In this document: positions 1 through 5,845 of the stretch, in pieces
Layout of the letters: each line of letters starts with the position of its first letter
Numbering within the stretch: the first letter of the stretch is position 1
Source: Vulcanimicrobiota bacterium
Lineage (GTDB): Bacteria; Eremiobacterota; Eremiobacteria; Baltobacterales; Baltobacteraceae
NCBI GenBank assembly: GCA_028287545.1
Contig: JAQBPL010000340.1
Span: 1 to 6,927 of the forward strand
Direction of reading: 5' to 3'
Length of the DNA: 6,927 nucleotides
Program-made: the position numbers and the translations under genes
Notes under the pieces: generated by a model
The model's database searches: none
Seen by the model: the letters and a program-made list of their open reading frames with translations, nothing else
What the model was told of the DNA's origin: nothing

Positions 1-1
1 A

Positions 2-544
2 TTCATCCTGCAGATGCTGCAGCTCTTCGGCTTGGGCGCCGCGTGCGTGATCGCCGACGACGCCTGGCGCAACGGTCACGCATCGTTCGAACGCGGCTGG
101 AGCGAAGCGCGCCGGCGCGGGAGCGACATTCTCATGGCCGCGCTCGGCGTCGCGATCGTGACCAGCCTGGCGCAGTTCGTCGCCGTCCTCCTCGGCATTT
201 GGGTTGCGTTTGCGCTAGGCATCGTGATCTACGTCTTCTTGATTTGGGCGATGCCCGCCGCGGCGGTCGGCGGCATCCCCGGCGGTGCGGCGATCGGGGT
301 GTCGGTGGAACGCGTGCGCGAGACTCCGCTGCCGGCCGTGTTGACGGCGATCATCGCGTACGCGGTGACGGCCTTTGCGGTGCCTTACGTATCGACGTAC
401 CTGACGAGCCTGCTGCTGCCGTATATCAGCGGCGCGCCAATCGTCATCCCGCTCATCGGCGCGCTGCTGAGCGCCGTGGCGTACGGGTACGTCGCGCTGA
501 TCATCACGAGGACGTACACCGGCACCGCCTTCACCCGCCGCTAG
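2..544 (+). CDS. Multi-pass membrane protein, C-terminal part (5' end outside window)
   Basis: The reading frame is open from the first bases of the window, so the ATG at 14 is probably internal and the gene starts upstream. About 180 residues are visible, ending in a TAG stop. The protein is strongly hydrophobic. Membrane segments are predicted around visible residues 1-18, 43-63, 64-85, 110-130 and 147-168. A polar, arginine-rich loop between the first two contains ADDAWRNGHASFERGW. A polar amphipathic segment followed by Gly/Ala/Val-rich helices resembles uncharacterised membrane families such as the DUF975 or glycerophosphodiester-phosphodiesterase membrane-domain type. That is a resemblance of pattern only. 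No catalytic motif is visible and I do not assign a function. It converges on holB with a 10-base gap, so the two transcripts probably overlap at their 3' ends. Confidence 0.75.
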   Translation, partial: FILQMLQLFGLGAACVIADDAWRNGHASFERGWSEARRRGSDILMAALGVAIVTSLAQFVAVLLGIWVAFALGIVIYVFLIWAMPAAAVGGIPGGAAIGVSVERVRETPLPAVLTAIIAYAVTAFAVPYVSTYLTSLLLPYISGAPIVIPLIGALLSAVAYGYVALIITRTYTGTAFTRR

Positions 545-554
545 CAGCCCGCGC

Positions 555-1565
555 TCAGCGCCGCCCCTCCGCGCTGCTTGGGGCCAGCGCCATGCGCACC
601 AAATCGGCGACGAGCGCGGGCGTGACGTTGGTGCGGGCGATCCGCTCCGCGTCGCCGATGGCGCCCAGCAGCCGGGCCAGCGCCGCCGGTTCGCGCGGTG
701 GCAGCGCCTCCAGACGCGCGCGCTGATCGCGCGCGAGGAGCGGCACCGAGGCACCCAAGCCTATCGCCGCCCAGTCGCGCGCCAACGTCTTCACCGTCTC
801 GAGCCCGGCCTCGAGCGTCGGACGCGCCGCCCATCCGGTCGCGTCGGCTTCGCCGCCCTGCGCCGCTGCGAAGAACCATTCGACCGCCGCGTCGCGCGTC
901 GCCCCTTCGCCTTCATCGAGGTACGCGAGCGCCCGCGCCACGCTGCCGTTGGCGATCGTCGCGCCGCGCGCGGCGTCCTCCGCCGCCAGGCCGCGCCGCT
1001 CGAGGACTTGCGTGACCTCGGCCTCGCTGAGCAGCGGGAACGTCACCTCGATCAAGCGCGAGCGGATCGTCGGAAGGATGCGGCCGGCCGCCGACGACGT
1101 GATCAGCAGCAGCACGTTCTCGGGCGGCTCCTCGAAGAATTTCAGCAGCGCGTTGGCCGCTTCGCGGGTGAAGTCCGCATCGCCCAAGACGAAGACCCGC
1201 TTGCCGCCCGCGTACGAATGCATCGAGAGCTGCCGCACGAGGTCGCGCGCGGTCGGTTCGTCGGATTCGTGAAAGCCGCTGCCGTCGCGTTCGCCGATCT
1301 TCAGCTGACCTTCGGCGTAGTAGAAATCCGGGTGCGTGCCGGCGGCGACGTGCGTGCAGCCGCTGCAATGCCCGCACCAGCCAAGCAGCGTGCGCTTCTC
1401 CGTGACGCAGAGCAGCGAACGCGAGAGCTCGCGCGCGAACGTCTTTTTCCCGACGCCGTGCGGGCCGGTGAAGAGATAGCCGTGCGAGAGCGTCGCACCG
1501 GTCAGGTGCTCGAAGAGCGCCCGCGGTCCGGCCGCGCCGATCACCTCGAAACGTCCGTCGATCAT
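555..1565 (-). CDS. holB: DNA polymerase III subunit delta' (clamp-loader subunit)
   Basis: This encodes a 336-residue clamp-loader subunit. In the family it works with delta and tau/gamma to load the beta sliding clamp onto primed DNA. The N-terminal AAA+ region has a Walker A-like loop GPHGVGKKT (residues 34-42). A zinc-binding cysteine set follows (C53, C64, C67, C70), with the family signature CGHCSGC before GTHPD. The family block ANALLKFFEEPPENVLLLI follows at about residues 137-155. The sensor-1/SRC position reads IRSRL (167-171), so the usual Cys after SR is Leu while the arginine is kept. The C-terminal third (about 210-336) is alpha-helical and Ala/Arg-rich, as expected for the collar domain. 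The length is normal for the family. The ATG overlaps the tmk stop as ATGA, so translation is probably coupled to tmk. The longer frame upstream of this ATG is antisense-type noise across tmk and is not part of the gene. Confidence 0.95.
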   Translation of the reverse strand: MIDGRFEVIGAAGPRALFEHLTGATLSHGYLFTGPHGVGKKTFARELSRSLLCVTEKRTLLGWCGHCSGCTHVAAGTHPDFYYAEGQLKIGERDGSGFHESDEPTARDLVRQLSMHSYAGGKRVFVLGDADFTREAANALLKFFEEPPENVLLLITSSAAGRILPTIRSRLIEVTFPLLSEAEVTQVLERRGLAAEDAARGATIANGSVARALAYLDEGEGATRDAAVEWFFAAAQGGEADATGWAARPTLEAGLETVKTLARDWAAIGLGASVPLLARDQRARLEALPPREPAALARLLGAIGDAERIARTNVTPALVADLVRMALAPSSAEGRR

Positions 1566-2179
1566 CGGTGCGCCGCCGAGCGAGACTCGACCACGTCCAG
1601 CGCCTCCGCGGCGAGCGCCCCGGCGGACTGCGTGCCGTCGAGCACGACGAAACGATGCGCGAACCGCTCCGCCAGCGCCAGATAGCCGGCGCGCACGCGG
1701 GCATGGAAGGCTTCGCCCTCGCGTTCCAGCCGGTCGGCGCCGCCCCGCGCGCGAACGCGCTCGGCGGAGAGTTCGACCGGGATGTCCACCACGAAGGTGA
1801 GATCCGGCGCGATCCGCTGGGTCGCCGCCAAACAGATTTCCAGCAGTTGTTCGATGTCCAGGCCGCGCCCAAAGCCCTGATAGGCGACCGTCGCGTCGAA
1901 GAAGCGGTCGCACAGCACCATCGTCCCGACCTTGAGCGCCGGTGCGATCACGTCGGAGACCAATTGGGCCCGCGACGCGTTGAGAAGCATCACTTCGGCC
2001 AGCGGATCGACCTGGAAAGCCGGATCGAGGAATACCCCTCGCAAAGCGTCCCCGAACGGGGTGCCGCCAGGTTCTTTGGTGACCAGCACCGGACTCCCAC
2101 GGACGGTCAGCTCTTTCGCAAGGGCTGCGATCAGCGTGGACTTTCCGGCGGCTTCGATGCCTTCAAAGGTGACGAGCAC
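1562..2179 (-). CDS. tmk: Thymidylate kinase (dTMP kinase)
   Basis: This 205-residue cytosolic enzyme phosphorylates dTMP to dTDP with ATP, the step leading to dTTP. The P-loop GIEAAGKST lies at residues 7-15. KEPGGTPFGDALR (35-47) is the usual substrate-binding segment. The DRF motif with the following YQG (DRFFDATVAYQG, 91-102) matches the family DRY/DRH...AYQG block. The LID region, RARGGADRLEREGEAFHARV (143-162), carries the basic residues. The P-loop lacks an extra arginine, which fits a bacterial type II enzyme with LID arginines. I chose the GTG at 2179 because it gives the canonical start MLVTFEGIEAAGKST. The frame stays open upstream but would overlap the divergent PilZ-like gene and has no family similarity there. 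A weak ribosome site, GAAGAG, lies just upstream. tmk is the first gene of a tmk-holB operon and overlaps holB by four bases. Confidence 0.96.
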   Translation of the reverse strand: MLVTFEGIEAAGKSTLIAALAKELTVRGSPVLVTKEPGGTPFGDALRGVFLDPAFQVDPLAEVMLLNASRAQLVSDVIAPALKVGTMVLCDRFFDATVAYQGFGRGLDIEQLLEICLAATQRIAPDLTFVVDIPVELSAERVRARGGADRLEREGEAFHARVRAGYLALAERFAHRFVVLDGTQSAGALAAEALDVVESRSAAHR

Positions 2180-2209
2180 CCGGGGCTCTTCGCGACACCG
2201 ACGCCCCGG
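2180..2209 (-). promoter_or_regulatory. Inverted repeat / possible leader hairpin abutting the tmk start codon
   Basis: Two perfect 7-base arms, CCGGGGC (2180-2186) and GCCCCGG (2203-2209), flank a 16-base spacer in the 46-base region between tmk and the divergent PilZ-like gene. Read as tmk mRNA, the 3' arm ends directly before the GTG start, and the weak GAAGAG ribosome site falls partly in the loop. It could be an mRNA hairpin affecting tmk translation, an operator in a divergent promoter, or chance in GC-rich DNA. Only the repeat itself is directly seen. Confidence 0.4.
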
Positions 2210-2216
2210 CCATCGC

Positions 2217-2221
2217 GGAGG
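2217..2221 (+). promoter_or_regulatory. Shine-Dalgarno site that fixes the start of the PilZ-like gene
   Basis: GGAGG lies four bases before a GTG at 2226. It is the only strong ribosome site near the N-terminus of this frame. It shows that the frame upstream of 2226, which runs antisense through tmk, is not translated as part of this gene. Confidence 0.75.
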
Positions 2222-2225
2222 TATC

Positions 2226-2879
2226 GTGCTCAACGAGTTGGTGAAGCGCTTCGCAGGCCGTGGATCGGAACGGCGAACGACGGAGCGCGTCCGGAAGAAA
2301 TATCCGATGGCGTGGCTCCGCGGCTCAGAGCTCGTCGCCGCGGCGGGGCTCGAGATCAGCGACCGCGGCCTGCTGTTCGCGACCCGCGTCGCGCCGCCGG
2401 GAACGAACGTCGACGTCGCCCTCGACATCGAGGGCCGCCGCATTCGGGCCCGGCTGACGATCGTCCGCAAGGGCCCCATCGCGCGGGACGGCGTCGAATG
2501 GACCCTCGTCGCGGGGGAGTTCCAGGGGATTGCCGCCGACGACTGGGACGCGATCGTGCGCTTCTGCCGATCGGTGCCCGCCCCCGAGAACCGCGCCGCA
2601 AGCGAACTGTCCGCACTCGCCGCCACGGACGACGACGCGTACCGGCTGCTGCCGCTCAAAGTCCAGCAGCACGTCGTGGAGGTCCTCTCGCGAGCCGGCC
2701 GGCTCGCGCCGTGGGATCAGACCAAAAGCCCGCTGCTGCGGATGACGTACGTGGGTCAGGCGAAGACCGGCGTCCACCGGCTGAGCGTCCACAGCCGCCT
2801 GCCCAACGGGGGCGAGGTCCTCTTCTTCGATTCCATCCTCACCGTCGACGACGCGGGGAACGTCGTACTCGACCGCTGA
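2226..2879 (+). CDS. PilZ-domain-like protein with an unrecognised C-terminal domain
   Basis: The protein has 217 residues, no signal peptide and no membrane segment, so it is probably cytosolic. The N-terminal half fits a PilZ domain: an RxxxR element (R17-TTE-R21), then 22 residues later EISDRG (43-48). The latter matches the (D/N)xSxxG c-di-GMP signature except for Glu in the first position. Short beta strands follow (VDVALDI, RIRARLTIVRKG, DGVEWTLV), and then a helix at about 103-116. In PilZ proteins these two motifs bind cyclic di-GMP; binding here is inferred. The C-terminal part (about 120-217) has a helix containing VQQHVVEVL, then beta-rich sequence (LRMTYVG, HRLSVHS, EVLFFDSILTVDD, NVVLD), which I do not recognise. 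The GTG start is chosen for the GGAGG four bases upstream. It is the first gene of an operon with the MCP, separated by only 6-12 bases, and it diverges from tmk. Confidence 0.7.
   Translation: MLNELVKRFAGRGSERRTTERVRKKYPMAWLRGSELVAAAGLEISDRGLLFATRVAPPGTNVDVALDIEGRRIRARLTIVRKGPIARDGVEWTLVAGEFQGIAADDWDAIVRFCRSVPAPENRAASELSALAATDDDAYRLLPLKVQQHVVEVLSRAGRLAPWDQTKSPLLRMTYVGQAKTGVHRLSVHSRLPNGGEVLFFDSILTVDDAGNVVLDR
2689..2708. repeat. Perfect 20-base palindrome inside the PilZ-like gene
   Basis: CGCGAGCCGGCCGGCTCGCG is a perfect palindrome with no spacer, coding for the SRAGRLA segment at about residues 155-161. It could form a cruciform or bind a dimeric protein. In sequence this GC-rich it may also be chance, and no second copy was noticed in the window. 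Confidence 0.5.
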
Positions 2880-2891
2880 ACGAGCGTGGCA

Positions 2892-5027
2892 ATGGACCGC
2901 TATCAGTCGGTCGCCTCACACTTTTCCCGTCGCAGGCTGCTCGCGATCGCCGTCTCCTTTGCGGCGGGGTTCGCGTTCGTGTACCTGGGCGGGAACTTCA
3001 CCGCCGAGGCGGCGCGCGACAGCGCCATCGCCGCCGCGTTCGGCGTCTTACTGGTCCCGCTGGTGCAGACGTATGCGCTCAAACGCGCGCTCGCGCCGGT
3101 CCGCCGAGCGATCCTTACCGGAGAGGGTGAGGCAGAGCGCATCAGCAGCTCACTGCGACGGCTCGTTCCGCGTTTCGTGGCGGCGTGGGCCGCGACGTTC
3201 CTGATCATTACCGCGATCGGGTGCGTGGGAGGAAATATCCTCGCTCATCAGCCGCCCGCAGAGAATCTGACGGTCGCCTTGATCGGCGCGGTGCTGTGCT
3301 GGCTGATGTATGCGACGATGCTCGGCCTCGCGTTCGAAGAGGCGCTGGCGGGATTCGACGTGCTGGCCGCGGACGCGCTCGGCCAGACGGTCCTGGTGCC
3401 GCGCGTCACGACCGGCGGAATCGCCGGCCGGATCGCGCTCGTGATCGGGACGACGGTCGCGTTCGTCACCGCCGTGACCGCAATCGTCACGATTCGGGGC
3501 AACGGCGGGGCGCTGACATTCGCGGTCACCGGCGCGATCGTCGTCGTGTACTCGATGCTCGCGGCGCGGTTCCTCGCCGAATCGATCGCCAAGCCGCTCG
3601 CGCTGATCGCGCGCGCGCTCGACCGCGTCGCCGACGGCGATCTCGAAGCGTTGGCCGAGCTGCGGACGCTGCCGCGCGTCCCGCACGAAGCGGGCGTCGT
3701 GCTGCACGCGCTCGCCGGCGCGGAGAACTCGCTGCGCGAAACGTCCGGCGCGGCTGTGCGGCTGGCCGGCGGAGACCTCGCGACGCGGGTCGAGCCGCGC
3801 TCGCAAGGCGACTTTCTGGGCCGCGCGCTCGCGTCGCTGCTCGCGGCGGTGCGCGACGTCCTCTCCGATGCGCGTGGCGCGGCAACCGCACTCGACGACG
3901 GCTCTTCGAAGGTCGACACGAACGCCGGCCGGCTGCGCACGGTGGCGAATTCGATCTCGGACGATCTGCGCGCGACGTCGGCGAGCGTCGAAGAGTTGGA
4001 ACGCTCGACGATGGAATCCGGCGCCGCGAGCGCCGACCTCGCGAACGCCGTCGGCACGGTCCGCCTCTCGGCCGATCAGCTCGAGGACACCGTGCGCGAT
4101 ACCGCGGCCGCGCTCGAAGAACTGGCGCGTTCCGTCGACCGCGGCGGCGACATCGCTCACGCCATCCGGGCGCTGGCCCATTCGGCGGTTTCGGTGGCCG
4201 GCGACGGCGCCGACGCGCTGAACCGGGCGACGACGTCGGGCGAACGCGCCGCCGCCGCTATGGCAACGACGCTCGAGGGGATCGAAGCGCTCCATCACGC
4301 CTCGGAGCGCATCGGCGACATCACCGAGACGATCGACGAGATCGCCGACCAGACGAACCTGCTCGCGCTCAACGCTGCGATCGAAGCGGCGCGTGCCGGC
4401 GAGCACGGGCGCGGTTTCGCCGTCGTCGCCGACGAGATCCGCGGCCTCGCGTCGCGCGCGGCGCGCGCGACCGCGGAGATCGCGACGGTGATCGCCGACG
4501 TCCAGAAGCGCACCGCAGTCGCCGTCGCTTCGACGCGCGAGGGCGATACGGCGGCGCGAACGGCGCGCGACGCCACCTCCTCGGCCGCGTCGGCGCTCGC
4601 CTCGATTCGGACCAACGTCGGCGAGGTCGCCCGTCAGCTCGACGACGTCGGCCGCGCCAACGCCGAGCAGAAATCCACGACGGACCAGCTCATCCGCGCC
4701 ACGGCCGCCGTGCGCGACGAGGCAACGCGCAATCGCAGCATCGCCGAGAGTCTGGGCGCGCTGGCCGAGCAGCTCGCACGCGCCGCGGCCGAGGGCGCCG
4801 GCGCATCCACGCACACGCGCGAGCGCGTCGCCGCACTGGTTCGGGCCGGCGAGGACGTCACCGTCGAAGCCGGCGCGCTCGCCGCGCTTACCGCGAATTT
4901 GCGCGACGCCTCGACCCAGCTCACCGCGGCGATCTCGCGCTTCCACAACGGCGAGCCGCGCGACGGGCAGGCCAATCTGGCTGTCGTCGCCGGCCAGAGT
5001 GCGCTGACGACGGGCGCATCCGGCTAA
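2892..5027 (+). CDS. Methyl-accepting chemotaxis protein, six predicted TM helices, tandem HAMP, no ligand-binding domain
   Basis: This 711-residue chemoreceptor would relay signals to CheA/CheW at the inner membrane. The N-terminal third has six predicted membrane helices at about 16-36, 44-64, 95-117, 126-148, 178-201 and 207-227. Only short loops join them on the outside, so no Cache, four-helix-bundle or PAS sensor is visible. Two HAMP-like segments follow, one with ADGDLEAL (GDL 249-251) and one with GGDLATRV (GDL 294-296). A long coiled coil then runs to the end. The hairpin tip at 484-515 is highly conserved, with [20 protein letters not shown] and [10 protein letters not shown], the contact site for CheA/CheW. 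The coiled-coil arms on each side of the tip are about equal, roughly 175-180 residues, which is long for the family. The C-terminus has no CheR-binding pentapeptide. The start is uncertain: a GTG at 2886 would add two residues, but the ATG at 2892 has better spacing from a weak GAG. It is co-transcribed with the PilZ-like gene. Its TAA directly abuts the stop of the convergent Cache gene. Confidence 0.93.
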   Translation: MDRYQSVASHFSRRRLLAIAVSFAAGFAFVYLGGNFTAEAARDSAIAAAFGVLLVPLVQTYALKRALAPVRRAILTGEGEAERISSSLRRLVPRFVAAWAATFLIITAIGCVGGNILAHQPPAENLTVALIGAVLCWLMYATMLGLAFEEALAGFDVLAADALGQTVLVPRVTTGGIAGRIALVIGTTVAFVTAVTAIVTIRGNGGALTFAVTGAIVVVYSMLAARFLAESIAKPLALIARALDRVADGDLEALAELRTLPRVPHEAGVVLHALAGAENSLRETSGAAVRLAGGDLATRVEPRSQGDFLGRALASLLAAVRDVLSDARGAATALDDGSSKVDTNAGRLRTVANSISDDLRATSASVEELERSTMESGAASADLANAVGTVRLSADQLEDTVRDTAAALEELARSVDRGGDIAHAIRALAHSAVSVAGDGADALNRATTSGERAAAAMATTLEGIEALHHASERIGDITETIDEIADQTNLLALNAAIEAARAGEHGRGFAVVADEIRGLASRAARATAEIATVIADVQKRTAVAVASTREGDTAARTARDATSSAASALASIRTNVGEVARQLDDVGRANAEQKSTTDQLIRATAAVRDEATRNRSIAESLGALAEQLARAAAEGAGASTHTRERVAALVRAGEDVTVEAGALAALTANLRDASTQLTAAISRFHNGEPRDGQANLAVVAGQSALTTGASG

Positions 5028-5567
5028 CTACTGGGGCTTGAGAAACCCTACGAAATAGATCCCAATGACGTTGCCGTCGGTGCCGCGTATCGGTTCATAC
5101 CCCGTTACGTACGGTTTCCCCAGGATGTTCGCTTCCCCGTAGTAGGCTTCACCATTTCGAATGGCGACGATCGCCTTTCCCTTCGGATCCAGAACGGTCC
5201 CGATGGCCCGCGAACCATCATCTTTTTTTACGTTCGTCGCGACGCGGACAAATTCGTCACCGTTCTTCACAAAGAGCGTCGCCGTCGCTCCCAGCGCCGC
5301 CTGGACCTGGTCGACCAAGACGAAGTTGTTATTCATTTTGGTCTGACCGAAGAACAAGCCGGGCACGGTGTTGCCGGCAACGGGCTCTTCCCCTTTGATC
5401 TCGGGCGGCCCCAACTTCGCAGTCTCCGCCTTCAGCATCGTCATTGCCCGCTTGACGTTCTCCGTCTGCTGAGCGTGGGCAACGCTGGGTAGAAGCATTG
5501 CCATTACGGTGCAGCACACCACGAGAAATGAAAGCCTTACGAACGACGCTCGCATCTTTGTGACCAT
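5028..5567 (-). CDS. Secreted single-domain Cache protein (Cache_3-Cache_2-like sensor domain)
   Basis: The protein has 179 residues. A signal peptide spans residues 1-32: basic start MVTKMR, hydrophobic core LSFLVVCCTVMAMLL, and an AHA|QQ cleavage site. The mature part holds a short helix (about 36-50) and one Cache-type domain. The diagnostic segments are NNNFVLVDQVQAALGATATLF (79-99), FVRVATNVKKDDGSRAIGT (106-124), NGEAYYGEANILGKPYVTGY (138-157) and GNVIGIYFVGF (165-175). These are typical of the extracytoplasmic sensor of chemoreceptors and sensor kinases, which binds small molecules such as organic acids. Here the domain stands alone, with no second membrane helix and no signalling domain, so the protein should be periplasmic or released. 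The ATG at 5567 is preceded by GGAGG at five-base spacing; the frame extends 19 codons further but without a ribosome site. Base composition is clearly more AT-rich than in the neighbouring MCP. The ligand is unknown. Confidence 0.87.
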   Translation of the reverse strand: MVTKMRASFVRLSFLVVCCTVMAMLLPSVAHAQQTENVKRAMTMLKAETAKLGPPEIKGEEPVAGNTVPGLFFGQTKMNNNFVLVDQVQAALGATATLFVKNGDEFVRVATNVKKDDGSRAIGTVLDPKGKAIVAIRNGEAYYGEANILGKPYVTGYEPIRGTDGNVIGIYFVGFLKPQ

Positions 5568-5572
5568 GATAA

Positions 5573-5577
5573 CCTCC
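5573..5577 (-). promoter_or_regulatory. Shine-Dalgarno site of the Cache protein gene
   Basis: On the minus strand GGAGG precedes the ATG at 5567 by five bases (TTATC). It is a near-ideal site. It selects this start over an in-frame ATG 57 bases upstream, and the chosen start also gives a well-formed signal peptide. Confidence 0.8.
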
Positions 5578-5792
5578 GTCGCATCCTGGCTGAAGAGCGC
5601 GCAGTGATTACCGAACAATCGCAAGCATCTCGACCCTGGGAAGCGTGCGAGACGCGCCTAGCAAAATGCGCGCGATGCTTCTCTTTTACGGCTGTGTAAA
5701 CCTCGCCGGAATTTTCGCTTGTCGTGCGAGGAATGGTGCGCTTTGTTGAATACGAGACGTTCCAGCGCGCCACGTCGGTGCGTCCGCAAACG
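5578..5792 (-). other. Non-coding upstream region of the Cache protein gene
   Basis: About 215 bases lie between the terminator of the R3H ATPase gene and the ribosome site of the Cache gene. Because the upstream transcript should end at 5793, the Cache gene needs its own promoter here. The stretch is more AT-rich than its surroundings, with AT-rich patches near 5660-5720, but I cannot identify a convincing -35/-10 pair. The minus-strand reading frame that crosses it lacks a ribosome site and any recognisable protein. Confidence 0.4.
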
Positions 5793-5826
5793 AAAAGGCC
5801 GGCACCGCTTCACGCGGTCCCGGCCT
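5793..5826 (-). terminator. Intrinsic terminator of the R3H ATPase gene
   Basis: On the minus strand a 12-pair GC-rich stem (arms 5814-5825 and 5797-5808, one G-G mismatch) closes a five-base loop, GTGAA. The 3' arm runs straight into TTTT. It lies about 20 bases after the TAA of the ATPase gene, as expected for a Rho-independent terminator, although the U run is short. Confidence 0.85.
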
Positions 5827-5845
5827 CGTCGCACGGGGTCCTTCC

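Noticed and set aside
545..554. Possible bidirectional terminator between the membrane protein gene and holB
   Set aside because: The gap is only 10 bases, and no stem followed by a T run was found on either strand.
1932..2225. N-terminal extension of the PilZ-like frame into tmk
   Set aside because: It would lie entirely antisense to tmk. The GGAGG at 2217 and the GTG at 2226 give a better start, and the extension shows no domain.
1568..3130. Plus-strand frame of about 520 codons across tmk, the divergent region and the PilZ-like gene
   Set aside because: It is antisense to tmk and out of frame with the PilZ-like gene; no recognisable protein.
3150..4946. Very long minus-strand open frame (about 598 codons) opposite the MCP
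   Set aside because: It is rich in Arg, Gly and Asp with no motif, and it is the expected antisense shadow of a GC-rich gene. The plus strand encodes a clear MCP over the same bases.
3185..5041. Plus-strand frame of about 618 codons overlapping the MCP in another frame
   Set aside because: The product is an arginine-rich low-complexity sequence with no domain, a GC-driven frame shadow.
5568..5624. Longer form of the Cache protein starting at the ATG at 5624
   Set aside because: It would put about 19 polar residues before the signal peptide and has no ribosome site. The ATG at 5567 has an excellent one.
5640..5700. Possible flagellar-type (sigma-28-like) promoter upstream of the Cache gene: TAAA then 15 bases then GCATTTTG on the minus strand
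   Set aside because: The -35 part and the spacing fit, but the -10 part matches the GCCGATAA consensus at only a few positions. It is not distinguishable from chance.
5537..5773. Small minus-strand frame upstream of and overlapping the Cache gene
   Set aside because: No ribosome site, no recognisable sequence, and it overlaps the signal peptide coding region in another frame.
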